A program made the position numbers and the translations under genes. The notes beneath the pieces were generated by a model, which saw only the letters and a list, made by a program, of their open reading frames with translations, did not search any database and was not told where the DNA came from. From contig NZ_JAAHBP010000026.1 in the NCBI RefSeq assembly GCF_023184515.1, positions 98,532 to 162,531 on the forward strand: 64,000 nt of DNA, in the 5' to 3' direction. The DNA comes from Streptomyces sp. D2-8 (lineage in GTDB: Bacteria > Actinomycetota > Actinomycetes > Streptomycetales > Streptomycetaceae). Below, one piece after another: positions 1 through 8,118 of the stretch (its first letter is position 1; each line of letters starts with the position of its first letter).

Positions 1-488
1 GCGGCGGCACCCACCGCACCGGCGAGGTTGCCGGTGGAGGAGCAGGAGAGGGTGGTGAAGCCGAAGGCGCGGGCGGCCTCCAGGGCCTGGGCGACGACGC
101 GGTCCTTGAAGGAGTGCGTCGGGTTGCCGGAGTCGTCCTTGACGAAGAGCTTGCCGGCCTCGACACCCAGCTCGCGCGCCAGGTTGTCGGCCTTGACGAG
201 CTTGGTCCAGCCGGGGTTGATGTTCGGCTTGTCGGCCACGTCGGCCGGGACGGGCAGCAGCGGGGCGTAACGCCAGATGTTCGCGGGTCCCGCTTCGATC
301 TGCTTGCGGAGTTCCTCGGTGTCGTAGGCCGAGAAGTCGTAGGCGATCTCCAGCGGGCCGAAACACTCCTCGCACGCGAAGACCGGGCCGAGGGGTACGC
401 GGTGACCGCACTCGCGGCAGCTCAGGGCAGCCGCGGGACCCAGGTCTACGGTGGAGTCAGTGGTGCTTGCAACAGTCTGCACAGCCAT
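1..488 (-). CDS. thrC: Threonine synthase (5' part, runs off left edge)
   Basis: PLP-dependent threonine synthase, making threonine from O-phosphohomoserine in the cytosol. About 162 N-terminal codons are present. A Cys-pair segment (C24, C27, C40, C43) resembles a small zinc ribbon and precedes the fold-type-II PLP domain. SFKDR holds the likely PLP lysine at K128, and SSTGN follows at 150-154. The ATG at 488 was chosen because the translation is threonine synthase from there on and a SAM riboswitch ends about 20 bases upstream. A SAM-responsive leader is logical because threonine and methionine/SAM share the homoserine branch point. The 3' part is missing only because of the window edge. 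Confidence 0.93.
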   Translation of the reverse strand, partial: MAVQTVASTTDSTVDLGPAAALSCRECGHRVPLGPVFACEECFGPLEIAYDFSAYDTEELRKQIEAGPANIWRYAPLLPVPADVADKPNINPGWTKLVKADNLARELGVEAGKLFVKDDSGNPTHSFKDRVVAQALEAARAFGFTTLSCSSTGNLAGAVGAA

Positions 489-508
489 GTGAGGCGAGGC
501 CCTTTCTC

Positions 509-661
509 CTCATCTTCCTCACGACGCATCTCGCCGTGAGACGGATTTGGCACCTTCCCTAGCCGGGAGCCTCGCGCATGTGGTCGACAGTGACCTACGA
601 GTACCGACTGGAGGGTTGCCGGGGCTTCAACGGGCCGTTTCCCTCTGCCCCTCTGGATGAG
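509..661 (-). promoter_or_regulatory. SAM-I (S-box) riboswitch upstream of thrC
   Basis: On the minus strand the leader carries the S-box signature in order: P1 5' strand CTCATC (656-661), CAGAGGGGCAGAGGG, GGCCC, TTGAAGCCCCGGCAACC, then GGTGCCAAATCC, a CTCAC/GTGAG hairpin (P4), and the P1 3' strand GATGAG (509-514). All conserved internal-loop and pseudoknot-type elements of SAM-I are present. P1 overlaps the start of a GAGGAG purine run, so SAM binding could hide ribosome-binding bases of thrC; translational control is inferred, not shown. No clear rho-independent terminator follows, which fits a translational mechanism. Confidence 0.9.
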
Positions 662-818
662 CTGTATGTGGTTGTAGGCGGCGGGTGACCCCGGACATGC
701 GATGGTCATCCGCCTTGTTCAAGACTGTAACCGACGACCAGGACAGTTGAGATAGTCGTCCGAACCGCGAGATGGATCACAGTCCGTCCCGCCTGGAGTA
801 CGCAGAGGAGCCGCCACG

Positions 819-1790
819 GTGCTGGAAGAAGTCGAGCGCTGGCTGAGCACCCGTTCCTGGTCCGCGAACGATCGCCCGCTCCATAGAATCCTGGCCGCCA
901 AACAGCGCACGGGCCAGACGGTCAGCGTCGTGCTGCCCGCGCTCAACGAGGAGGCGACGGTCGGCGACATCGTCGCCGTCATCCGCCACGACCTGATGCG
1001 GCAGGTCCCGCTCGTCGACGAACTGGTCGTCGTCGACTCCGGGTCGACCGACCGCACGTCCGAGGTCGCCGCCGCCGCGGGCGCGCGGGTGGTGCACCGG
1101 GACGAGATACTCCCGCGCCTGCCCGTCGTGCCCGGCAAGGGCGAGGTGCTGTGGCGCTCGCTGCTCGTCACCCGCGGGGACATCGTCTGCTTCGTCGACG
1201 CGGACCTCAGGGACTTCTCGTCCGACTTCGTCTCGGGGATCGTGGGCCCGCTGCTCACCGATCCGGACGTGGACCTGGTGAAGGCCATGTACGACCGTCC
1301 GCTCGGCACCGATTTCGATTCGCTCGCCTCCGGCAAGACCGCCGGGCAGGGCGGCCGGGTCACCGAGCTGATGGCGCGCCCGCTGCTCAACATGCACTGG
1401 CCGCAGCTGGCCGGCTTCGTGCAGCCGCTCGGCGGCGAGTACGCGGCCCGCCGCTCGCTACTGGAGCAGCTGCCGTTCCCCGTCGGGTACGGCGTGGAGC
1501 TGGGCATGCTGGTCGACGCCCTGCACCTGGTGGGCCTGGACGCCCTCGCCCAGGTGGACGTCGGGGTGCGCAAGCACCGGCACCAGGACGGGCAGGCACT
1601 GGGCCGGATGGCCGCCGCGATCTACCGCACGGCCCAGCTGCGGCTGGCCCGCGGGCATCTGATCCGGCCGTCCCTGACCCAGTTCGAGCGGGCCGAGGAC
1701 GGCTTCGAGCCGCGGACGTACTCCGTGGACACCGAGGAGCGTCCGCCGATGGTGGAGATCGCCGAGTACCAGGCGCGGAAGGCGGCCTGA
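819..1790 (+). CDS. gpgS: Glucosyl-3-phosphoglycerate synthase (GT81 family)
   Basis: Probable glucosyl-3-phosphoglycerate synthase, transferring glucose from NDP-glucose to 3-phosphoglycerate on the way to glucosylglycerate or methylglucose polysaccharide. The 323-aa product has an inverted-order GT-A fold: PALNEE at 40-45, DSGSTD at 73-78, GKGE at 106-109, the metal-binding DAD at 127-129, GYGVE near 223-227 and the RKHRHQ histidines near 251-256. Length and motif order match GpgS. The GTG start follows AGGAG by a normal spacing. It lies divergent from thrC and upstream of trehalose genes, so a compatible-solute role is plausible. A generic family 2 glycosyltransferase is the alternative. 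Confidence 0.8.
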   Translation: MLEEVERWLSTRSWSANDRPLHRILAAKQRTGQTVSVVLPALNEEATVGDIVAVIRHDLMRQVPLVDELVVVDSGSTDRTSEVAAAAGARVVHRDEILPRLPVVPGKGEVLWRSLLVTRGDIVCFVDADLRDFSSDFVSGIVGPLLTDPDVDLVKAMYDRPLGTDFDSLASGKTAGQGGRVTELMARPLLNMHWPQLAGFVQPLGGEYAARRSLLEQLPFPVGYGVELGMLVDALHLVGLDALAQVDVGVRKHRHQDGQALGRMAAAIYRTAQLRLARGHLIRPSLTQFERAEDGFEPRTYSVDTEERPPMVEIAEYQARKAA

Positions 1791-1863
1791 CCGGGGCCGT
1801 TTTCGGCCGGGTACGGAAGATCCGTACGTTTGAGCGTTTCCGGGCCGGGCTAGGTTGAGGCTT

Positions 1864-3252
1864 ATGGCTTCTACGTACGGTGCTGCACAGGTGCTGGTGG
1901 CCTCCAACCGCGGGCCGGTCTCGTACGCGGTGCGCGAGGACGGTTCGCTGGACGCCAGGCGGGGCGGCGGCGGGCTGGTCTCCGGGCTCTCCGCGATCGG
2001 CTCGGACGCCGACGCGCTGTGGGTGTGCTCGGCGCTGTCCGACGGCGACCGGGAGGCGGTGAGGCGCGGGGTCGGCGAGGACGGCGTGCGGATGCTGGAC
2101 ATCCCGGCCGACGTCCATGCCGACGCGTACAACGGCATCGCCAACTCGGTCCTGTGGTTCGTGCACCACATGCTCTACCAGACGCCCCTGGAGCCGGTCT
2201 TCGACGCGGAGTTCCGGCGGCAGTGGGCGTCCTACGAGACGTACAACCGGGCGTTCGCCGAGGCGCTGGCCGAGGAGGCGGCGCGGGGCGCGGCGGTCGT
2301 GGTGCAGGACTACCACCTGACGCTGGTCCCGGGCATGCTCCGCGAGCTGCGGCCCGACCTGCGGATCGGCCACTTCTCGCACACGCCCTGGGCGCCGCCC
2401 GAGTACTTCCGGATGCTGCCGGACGACGTGGCCGGGCAGGTGCTGCGCGGCATGCTCGGCGCGGACCGGCTGGGCTTCCTCACCGAGCGCTGGGCGGAGG
2501 CGTTCACCGCGTGCGCCGAGCAGTTCGCCGGCGGGCTCGGCGGCACGCGGGTCGGGGTGCACGGGCTGGGGGCCGACGCGGACTTCCTGCGCGAGCGGGC
2601 GCACGAGCCGGACGTCGAGGAGCGGATGGCCGCGCTGCGGGAGGAGATCGGTGAGGGCCGCCGCAGCATCGTCCGGGTCGACCGCACGGAGCTGTCCAAG
2701 AACATCGTGCGCGGTCTGCTGGCCTACCGGCAGCTCCTCGACGACCACCCCGAGTGGCGCGAGCGCGTGGTGCACGTGGCCTTCGCCTACCCCTCGCGGC
2801 AGGACCTCGCGGTGTACCGGGACTACACGGCCGAGGTGCAGCGGGTCTCGGACGAGATCAACGCCGCGTACGGGACGCCGGGGTGGACCCCGGTCGTACT
2901 CAATCTCAAGGACGACTTCGCCCGCTCCCTGGCCGCGTACCGGCTGGCCGACGTGGCACTCGTCAACCCCATCCGCGACGGCATGAACCTCGTCGCCAAG
3001 GAGGTCCCGGTCGTCTCCGACGCGGGCTGCGCGCTGGTGCTGTCGCGGGAGGCCGGGGCGTACGAGGAGCTGGGCGAGGACGCGATCACGGTGAACCCGT
3101 ACGACGTGACCGGCACGGCGGCGGCCCTGCACGAGGCGCTGTCGATGCGCCCGGAGGAACGCGCCGAGCGCAGCAAGCGGCTGGCAGCGGCGGCGACGGC
3201 GCTGCCGCCGGCGCAGTGGTTCGTGGACCAGCTCGAGGCGTTGCGGGGATGA
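1864..3252 (+). CDS. otsA: Trehalose-6-phosphate synthase OtsA (GT20)
   Basis: Retaining glycosyltransferase joining NDP-glucose and glucose-6-phosphate to trehalose-6-phosphate. The N-terminal SNRGP loop (14-18), DYHL (about 149), HTPWAPPEYF, the Arg/Lys pair in DRTELSKNI and NPIRDGMNLVAKE near the C terminus are GT20 landmarks that build the donor and acceptor sites. ATG 1864 is preferred over TTG 1855, because AGG at 1852-1854 gives a better spacing and the protein then begins directly at the first beta strand. The stop overlaps the ATG of otsB by 4 bases, so the two are translationally coupled. Length of 462 aa is normal for the family. Confidence 0.92.
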   Translation: MASTYGAAQVLVASNRGPVSYAVREDGSLDARRGGGGLVSGLSAIGSDADALWVCSALSDGDREAVRRGVGEDGVRMLDIPADVHADAYNGIANSVLWFVHHMLYQTPLEPVFDAEFRRQWASYETYNRAFAEALAEEAARGAAVVVQDYHLTLVPGMLRELRPDLRIGHFSHTPWAPPEYFRMLPDDVAGQVLRGMLGADRLGFLTERWAEAFTACAEQFAGGLGGTRVGVHGLGADADFLRERAHEPDVEERMAALREEIGEGRRSIVRVDRTELSKNIVRGLLAYRQLLDDHPEWRERVVHVAFAYPSRQDLAVYRDYTAEVQRVSDEINAAYGTPGWTPVVLNLKDDFARSLAAYRLADVALVNPIRDGMNLVAKEVPVVSDAGCALVLSREAGAYEELGEDAITVNPYDVTGTAAALHEALSMRPEERAERSKRLAAAATALPPAQWFVDQLEALRG

Positions 3253-4076
3253 GCGGCACGATCCTGCCCACGCCGGCCACGAAAGCGGGCCGGGAGGGCC
3301 TGGACGCCCTCCTCGCGCGCCCCGGCAAGGCCCTGATCGGGCTCGACTTCGACGGGACGCTCGCGCCGATCGTGGCCGATCCCGAGAAGGCCCGCGCCCA
3401 CCTCGGGGCGGTGCCCGCGCTGGCCGCCCTCGCCCCGAAGGTCGCCGCCGTCGCGGTGATCACCGGCCGGCCCGCCGAGGTCGCGGTGCGCAACGGCGGC
3501 TTCGCCGGCGTTCCCGGCCTTGAGCACCTCGTCGTTCTGGGGCACTACGGGGCCGAGCGGTGGGACGCCCGCAGCGGTGAACTCAGCGCCCCGGAGCCGC
3601 ACCCCGGTGTCGCGGCCGTGCGCGCCGAACTGCCCGGCCTCGTCGAAGGGAGCGGGACCTGGGTCGAGGACAAGGGCCGGGCCGTGGCCGTGCACACCCG
3701 CCGGGCCGCCGACCCGCAGGCCGCCTTCGAGGCCCTGCGCGAGCCGCTCACCGACCTGGCGGCCCGGCACGGCCTGATCGTCGAGCCCGGCCGGATGGTC
3801 CTCGAACTGCGCCCGCCCGGCATGGACAAGGGCGTCGCCCTGAGCGAATTCGCCCGGGAGATCGGCGCCGAGTCCGTCCTCTACGGCGGTGACGACCTGG
3901 GCGACCTGCCCGCCTACTCCGCCGTCGACGCCCTCCGCGCGGCCGGCACCCCGGGCCTGCTGGTGTGCAGCGGCAGCGACGAGGTGACGGAGCTCAGGGA
4001 GCGGGCGGACTTGGTGGTGGACGGCCCGGAGGGAGTCGTACGGCTACTGGCCGCGCTGGCGAACCGGATCGACTGA
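3249..4076 (+). CDS. otsB: Trehalose-6-phosphate phosphatase OtsB (HAD)
   Basis: Removes phosphate from trehalose-6-phosphate to release trehalose, completing the OtsA-OtsB route. HAD superfamily motif I is DFDGT at 33-37 (nucleophile D33, acid/base D35), a threonine motif II lies in AVITGRP, and the acidic motif IV is GGDDLGD near residue 217. The start ATG overlaps the otsA stop as ATGA. The 275-aa length is typical. Immediately downstream sits one copy of a dispersed intergenic repeat rather than a conventional terminator. Confidence 0.9.
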   Translation: MSGTILPTPATKAGREGLDALLARPGKALIGLDFDGTLAPIVADPEKARAHLGAVPALAALAPKVAAVAVITGRPAEVAVRNGGFAGVPGLEHLVVLGHYGAERWDARSGELSAPEPHPGVAAVRAELPGLVEGSGTWVEDKGRAVAVHTRRAADPQAAFEALREPLTDLAARHGLIVEPGRMVLELRPPGMDKGVALSEFAREIGAESVLYGGDDLGDLPAYSAVDALRAAGTPGLLVCSGSDEVTELRERADLVVDGPEGVVRLLAALANRID

Positions 4077-4091
4077 AGGGCGACGTCCCCT

Positions 4092-4148
4092 AGGGGCGCG
4101 GGGAACTGCGCGAACAACCACGACGCACCCGCACCCCGCGACGGCCGG
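4092..4148 (+). repeat. Dispersed Streptomyces intergenic repeat, copy 1
   Basis: About 57 bases starting AGGGGCGCGGGGAACTGCGC. It matches 52 of 57 positions with the copy at 6804-6860 and shares its first ~30 bases with copies at 14219 and (inverted) 43613. It directly follows the otsB stop. The GCGCGGGGAACTGCGC core can fold into a short hairpin, so it may act as a terminator or mRNA stabiliser; this is inference. Confidence 0.75.
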
Positions 4149-4162
4149 AAGCCCCACGGCCC

Positions 4163-4432
4163 TCACCGCTCAGACCGACGCCGCTCCCGGACACGCCGCA
4201 GCCGATTGACCGTCACCGGGTCGTGGGCCAGGGCCCGTGGATCGTCCAGCAGGGCGTTGAGCAGCTGGTAGTAGCGCACGGGGGCGAGGCCCAGCTCCTC
4301 GCGTATGGCGCGTTCCTTGGCGCCGGGGCCGGAGAAGCCGCGGCGTTCGAGCGCGAGGATGTCCTGCTCCCGGCGCCCCAGCCGCGTCCCGTCGTACTCC
4401 TCGTCCATGCCCGGCACCGTAGCGCCCGCCAC
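4163..4432 (-). CDS. DUF3263 family small protein
   Basis: An 89-aa basic protein with the DUF3263 pattern: LGRREQDILALERRG, GAKERAIRE, RYYQLLNALLDDP and VNRLRRVRERR. DUF3263 members are small actinobacterial proteins of unknown biochemical role; the segment ALGLAPVRYYQLLN resembles a helix-turn-helix. The GTG at 4432 lies 9 bases after the stop of the upstream lipoprotein gene, suggesting co-transcription. An internal ATG at 4408 is an alternative start. No function is claimed. Confidence 0.75.
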   Translation of the reverse strand: MAGATVPGMDEEYDGTRLGRREQDILALERRGFSGPGAKERAIREELGLAPVRYYQLLNALLDDPRALAHDPVTVNRLRRVRERRRSER

Positions 4433-4441
4433 CGACAGCGC

Positions 4442-5710
4442 CTACTCCGCGCCTTCCGCCCGGCTCGCGGCCGCCTGGAGGTGGCCCAGGACGCCCGAGG
4501 GGCTGCCGCCGGGCGCGACGGCCTTGCCGATCTGCTGCTTGACCTGGGAACTGACGTCGGCCCAGGAGGTCTTGCCGACCGGGTAGAGCTCGGAGGCCAG
4601 CAGCTCCTCCAGGAACGGCCTGAGGTGCCGGTCCTCGTCGGCGGCGGCCATGGTGGTCGACGCGGAGGAGGTGACCGGCAGCAGGTCGTACTCGCGGGAG
4701 AAGGCCAGCACGTTCTTCTCGCTGTAGACGAAGTCGAGGAAGTCGCCCACCTGGTCGCGGTTGCCGTTCTTGCGGAACGCCGTCATCCAGTCGGAGACGC
4801 CGAGCGTGGACCTGCTCGGGCCCTCGTGGCCCGGCGTGGGCACCATGCCGTACTTGATGCCGTTCTTGGCGGCGATCTTCATCAGCGAGGGGTGGCCGTT
4901 GAGCATCCCGACCTCGCCCTTCGCGAAGCCGGCGAACGCCGCGGCCCGGTTCAGGTTGCCCGGCGCGACCGGCCCGGTCAGGTCCTTGCCGACCAGGTCG
5001 TCCTTCAGCCAGGAGAAGGTGTCGATGTTCTCCGGGGAGTCGATGCCGTAGCCGTCGACGCTGTCGGTGTAGCCGCCCCCGCCGCTCAGCATCCACTGCA
5101 TGGTCTCGGCCTGCGCCTCCTCCGGACCGAGGGGCAGCGCGTACGGGACCTTCACGCCCTCCGCCTTGAGCGCCTCGGCGTCCTCGGCCAGATCGTCCCA
5201 GGACTCGGGCGGGGTGATGCCGGCCTTGGCGAAGAGGGCCTTGTTGTAGAAGAGCACCCGTGTGGAGGCGGCGAACGGCATCCCGTACTGCACGCCCTTG
5301 ACCTGGCCCGCGGAGGCCAGCTGCCCGACGAAGTCGGCCTGCACGGGTATGGAGAGCAGGTCGTCGGCCTTGTAGAGCTGGTTGCGGGCCGCGTAGTCGG
5401 CGTACGCGCCGATCTGCGCCATGTCCGGCGGGTCCCCGGCGGCGACCATCTCCCTGACCTCGCGGTCGACGTCGTTCCAGGAGTAGACGCTGACGTCGAT
5501 CTCGACGTCGGGGTGGTCGTCCTCGTACTCCTCGACGAGCTTGTCCCAGTACTTCTTCGAGCTGTTGGACGCGCTGTCGCCGTAGTCGGCGGCGACCAGC
5601 TTCAGGGTCACGTCGGCCGAGCCGCCCGTGACGCCGCAGCCGCCGAGGACCGCCGTCATGCCCAGTGCGGACGCCGCCGCGATCGTTCCTGCCATCCGCC
5701 GCCGCTGCAC
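4442..5710 (-). CDS. Sugar ABC transporter substrate-binding lipoprotein
   Basis: Extracellular solute-binding protein (family 1) anchored outside the membrane. The basic N terminus and hydrophobic stretch end in the lipobox LGGC with the lipidated Cys at 25. The body has the usual family marks: YWDKLVEEYEDDHPDVEIDV, AAGDPPDMAQIGAYADY, MPFAASTRVLFYNKALF and ESWDDLAEDAEAL. It is divergent from nagK with two dre sites between, so it is probably DasR-controlled and binds an amino sugar or chito-oligomer. No permease genes are adjacent; the ATPase could be MsiK, encoded at 40920. Substrate is inferred from context only. Confidence 0.85.
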   Translation of the reverse strand: MQRRRMAGTIAAASALGMTAVLGGCGVTGGSADVTLKLVAADYGDSASNSSKKYWDKLVEEYEDDHPDVEIDVSVYSWNDVDREVREMVAAGDPPDMAQIGAYADYAARNQLYKADDLLSIPVQADFVGQLASAGQVKGVQYGMPFAASTRVLFYNKALFAKAGITPPESWDDLAEDAEALKAEGVKVPYALPLGPEEAQAETMQWMLSGGGGYTDSVDGYGIDSPENIDTFSWLKDDLVGKDLTGPVAPGNLNRAAAFAGFAKGEVGMLNGHPSLMKIAAKNGIKYGMVPTPGHEGPSRSTLGVSDWMTAFRKNGNRDQVGDFLDFVYSEKNVLAFSREYDLLPVTSSASTTMAAADEDRHLRPFLEELLASELYPVGKTSWADVSSQVKQQIGKAVAPGGSPSGVLGHLQAAASRAEGAE

Positions 5711-5788
5711 CGCTGCTCTTCCCCAACCCTGGCGTCACTCGCCAAACTCTGGCGTGGTCCGCCGCCGAAACTTTTCGATATGCGGAAC

Positions 5789-5804
5789 AAGGTCTACACC
5801 ACGT
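5789..5804. promoter_or_regulatory. dre-like DasR site 1
   Basis: AAGGTCTACACCACGT resembles the DasR operator consensus (ACTGGTCTAGACCACT), keeping GGTCTA and ACCA. It sits 1 base from a stronger site, between the lipoprotein gene and nagK. Confidence 0.55.
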
Positions 5805-5805
5805 G

Positions 5806-5821
5806 AGTGGACTAGACCTCT
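5806..5821. promoter_or_regulatory. dre-like DasR site 2
   Basis: AGTGGACTAGACCTCT is a near-perfect 16-bp dre: the CTAGACC core is intact with two changes in the left half and one in the right. It lies 28 bases upstream of the nagK GTG, placing it over or beside the nagKA promoter. DasR control of nagKA is established for Streptomyces; this site is the sequence evidence here. Confidence 0.75.
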
Positions 5822-5848
5822 TGCGGGTCCCCGGGTCACACTGTCCCC

Positions 5849-6790
5849 GTGAGACATGTCATCGCCCTCGACGTGGGCGGCACCGGAATGAAGGCCGCCC
5901 TGGCCGGACCGGGGGGCGAGGTACTGCACCGGGCCCGCCGGGCCACCGAGCGGGCCCAGGGACCGGACGCCGTCGTCGCGGGCATCCTCGACTTCGCCGC
6001 CGAGCTGCGCGCGTACGGGACCGAGCAGTTCGGCACGCCCGCGTCCGCCGCCGGCGTGGCCGTCCCCGGCATCGTCGACGAGGCGCACGGCATCGCCGCC
6101 TACGCGGCCAACCTCGGCTGGCGCGACGTCCCCCTGCGCGACCTGCTGACGCAGCGGCTGGGCGTCCCGGTCGCCCTCGGCCACGACGTGCGCACCGGCG
6201 GTCTCGCCGAGGGCCGGGTCGGCGCGGGCCGCGGCGCGGACCGGTTCCTGTTCGTGGCACTGGGCACCGGCATCGCGGGCGCCATCGGCGTCGACGGGCG
6301 GGTCGAGGCGGGCGCGCACGGCTTCGCGGGCGAGATCGGCCACATCGTCGTACGCCCCGGCGGGGCCCCCTGCCCGTGCGGGCAGCACGGCTGCCTGGAG
6401 CGCTTCGCCTCGGCGGCGGCCGTGAGCGAGGCCTGGGCCGCGGCCTCGGGCGACCCGGGCGCGGACGCGGCGGACTGCGCGAAGGCGGTGGACTCCGGCG
6501 ACCCGAAGGCCCGGGCGGTCTGGCAGGCGGCGGTCGACGCCCTCGCCGACGGCCTGGTCACGGCCCTGACCTTGCTGGACCCCCGCACTCTGATCGTCGG
6601 TGGCGGGCTGGCGGAGTCGGGGGAAACCCTCTTCACACCCCTGCGGGAAGCGATCCGCAGCCGCATCACCTTCCAGAAACAGCCGTCCATCGTCCCCGCG
6701 GCGCTGGGGGATTCCGCCGGCTGCCTGGGGGCGGGCCTGCTGGCCTGGGATCTTCTGACATCGACCGACCGTTCGGAGGTATCCACCTGA
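5849..6790 (+). CDS. nagK: N-acetylglucosamine kinase, ROK family
   Basis: Phosphorylates intracellular N-acetylglucosamine to the 6-phosphate. The ATP-binding DVGGTG lies at 8-13, the catalytic Asp in GHDV at D113, and the ROK zinc motif comprises GEIGH (161-165) followed by CPCGQHGCLE (175-184). The 313-aa length is standard. GTG 5849 was taken because the phosphate-binding loop begins at residue 6 and two dre operators end 28 bases upstream. The stop overlaps the nagA ATG (TGATG), forming a nagK-nagA operon. Confidence 0.9.
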   Translation: MRHVIALDVGGTGMKAALAGPGGEVLHRARRATERAQGPDAVVAGILDFAAELRAYGTEQFGTPASAAGVAVPGIVDEAHGIAAYAANLGWRDVPLRDLLTQRLGVPVALGHDVRTGGLAEGRVGAGRGADRFLFVALGTGIAGAIGVDGRVEAGAHGFAGEIGHIVVRPGGAPCPCGQHGCLERFASAAAVSEAWAAASGDPGADAADCAKAVDSGDPKARAVWQAAVDALADGLVTALTLLDPRTLIVGGGLAESGETLFTPLREAIRSRITFQKQPSIVPAALGDSAGCLGAGLLAWDLLTSTDRSEVST

Positions 6791-8001
6791 TGGCAACGCC
6801 CCCAGGGGCGCGGGGAACCGCGCGACCAGCCACCACGCACCCGCACCCCGCCACGGCCGGACACCCCGCCGTCCTCACCGGCGCTACCGTCGTCCTCCCG
6901 ACCGAAACCGTCCACAACGGCCGGTTGATCATCGACGGCACCCGCATCACCACCACAGCCCCGGAAAACGCCCACGTCATCGACGCAACCGGCCACTACG
7001 TGATCCCCGGCTTCGTCGACCTCCACAACCACGGCGGCGGCGGAGCCTCCTTCACCTCAGGCTCGGTCGACGACATCCTCAAGGGCATCCACACCCACCG
7101 CCTGCACGGCACGACCACCCTGGTCGCCTCCACCGTCACCGGCGACATGGACTTCCTCACCCGGCGCGCCGGCCTGCTGAGCGAACTGGCCGAGCAGGGC
7201 GAGATCGCCGGCATCCACTTCGAGGGCCCGTTCATCTCCCCCTGCCGCAAGGGCGCCCACTCCGAGGCCCTCCTGCGCGACCCCCACCCCGCGGACGTCC
7301 GCACGCTGATCGACGCGGCCCGGGGCCGGGCGAAGATGCTCACGCTGGCCACCGAACTCCCCGGCGGCCTGGACTCCGTACGCCTCCTCGCCGACCACGG
7401 CGTGATCGCGGCGATCGGCCACACCGACGCCACGTACGAGCAGACGGTGGAGGCCATCGACGCGGGCGCCACGGTCGCCACGCACCTCTTCAACGCGATG
7501 CCGCCGCTCGGCCACCGCTCGCCCGGCCCGATCACCGCGCTCCTGGAGGACGACCGGATCACGATCGAGCTGATCAACGACGGCACACACCTGCACCCGG
7601 CGGCGCTCCAGCTGGCGTTCCACCACGCGGGCGCGGGCCGGGTCGCCTTCATCACGGACGCGATGGACGCGGCCGGTTTCGGCGACGGACGCTACTGGCT
7701 CGGCCCGCTGGAGGTGGAGGTCGCGGACGGCGTGGCCCGTCTGGTCGAGGACGGCACGATCGCCGGCTCGACCCTCACCCTGGACCGGGCCTTCAAGCGG
7801 GCGGTCACGGTCGACGGCCTGTCGGTCGAGGACGCGGTGCAGGCCCTCTCGGCGACCCCCGCCCGCCTGCTCGGCATGGCCGACACGATCGGCTCACTGG
7901 AGCCCGGGAAGTACGCCGACCTGCTGCTGCTGGACTCCGCATACGACCTCAAGGGCGTGATGCGCCGAGGCGAATGGGTGGTCGGTCCCCAACTGGGCTG
8001 A
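6790..8001 (+). CDS. nagA: N-acetylglucosamine-6-phosphate deacetylase NagA with repeat-encoded N terminus
   Basis: Deacetylates GlcNAc-6-phosphate to glucosamine-6-phosphate and acetate. Amidohydrolase metal ligands appear in VDLHNHGGGG (77-84), HFEGPF, the histidines of AIGHTDATY and HLFNAMPP, and the catalytic Asp in FITDAMDAAG. The only early in-frame ATG (6790) overlaps the nagK stop. Residues about 5-24 are encoded by a copy of a dispersed intergenic repeat, giving an Ala/Pro/His-rich head absent from the ordinary family fold; the product is 403 aa, slightly long. The first alternative in-frame start after the repeat is a TTG at about 6925, inside the first domain, so the extension is probably translated. 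Confidence 0.9.
   Translation: MATPPGARGTARPATTHPHPATAGHPAVLTGATVVLPTETVHNGRLIIDGTRITTTAPENAHVIDATGHYVIPGFVDLHNHGGGGASFTSGSVDDILKGIHTHRLHGTTTLVASTVTGDMDFLTRRAGLLSELAEQGEIAGIHFEGPFISPCRKGAHSEALLRDPHPADVRTLIDAARGRAKMLTLATELPGGLDSVRLLADHGVIAAIGHTDATYEQTVEAIDAGATVATHLFNAMPPLGHRSPGPITALLEDDRITIELINDGTHLHPAALQLAFHHAGAGRVAFITDAMDAAGFGDGRYWLGPLEVEVADGVARLVEDGTIAGSTLTLDRAFKRAVTVDGLSVEDAVQALSATPARLLGMADTIGSLEPGKYADLLLLDSAYDLKGVMRRGEWVVGPQLG
6804..6860 (+). repeat. Dispersed intergenic repeat, copy 2, inside the 5' end of nagA
   Basis: 52 of 57 bases match the copy after otsB at 4092. Unlike the other copies it is within a reading frame, 14 bases after the nagA start codon, and contributes about 19 codons. 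Confidence 0.75.
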
Positions 8002-8118
8002 TCCATCCCCCAGTCGGGAGACGGTGGCCGGCTCCAGGACTGGGCCGACCGCTGTCTCTTTGGCATGATCAGGGAACGTTCACGGCAACAAGCGCGTCCC
8101 GGGGGGAGGTCGGCCCAG

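Noticed and set aside
4223..5806. Long plus-strand open frame opposite the lipoprotein gene
   Set aside because: Antisense shadow produced by GC-rich codons; composition is Val/Leu/Gly/Arg-rich with no domain, while the minus strand encodes a clear solute-binding lipoprotein.
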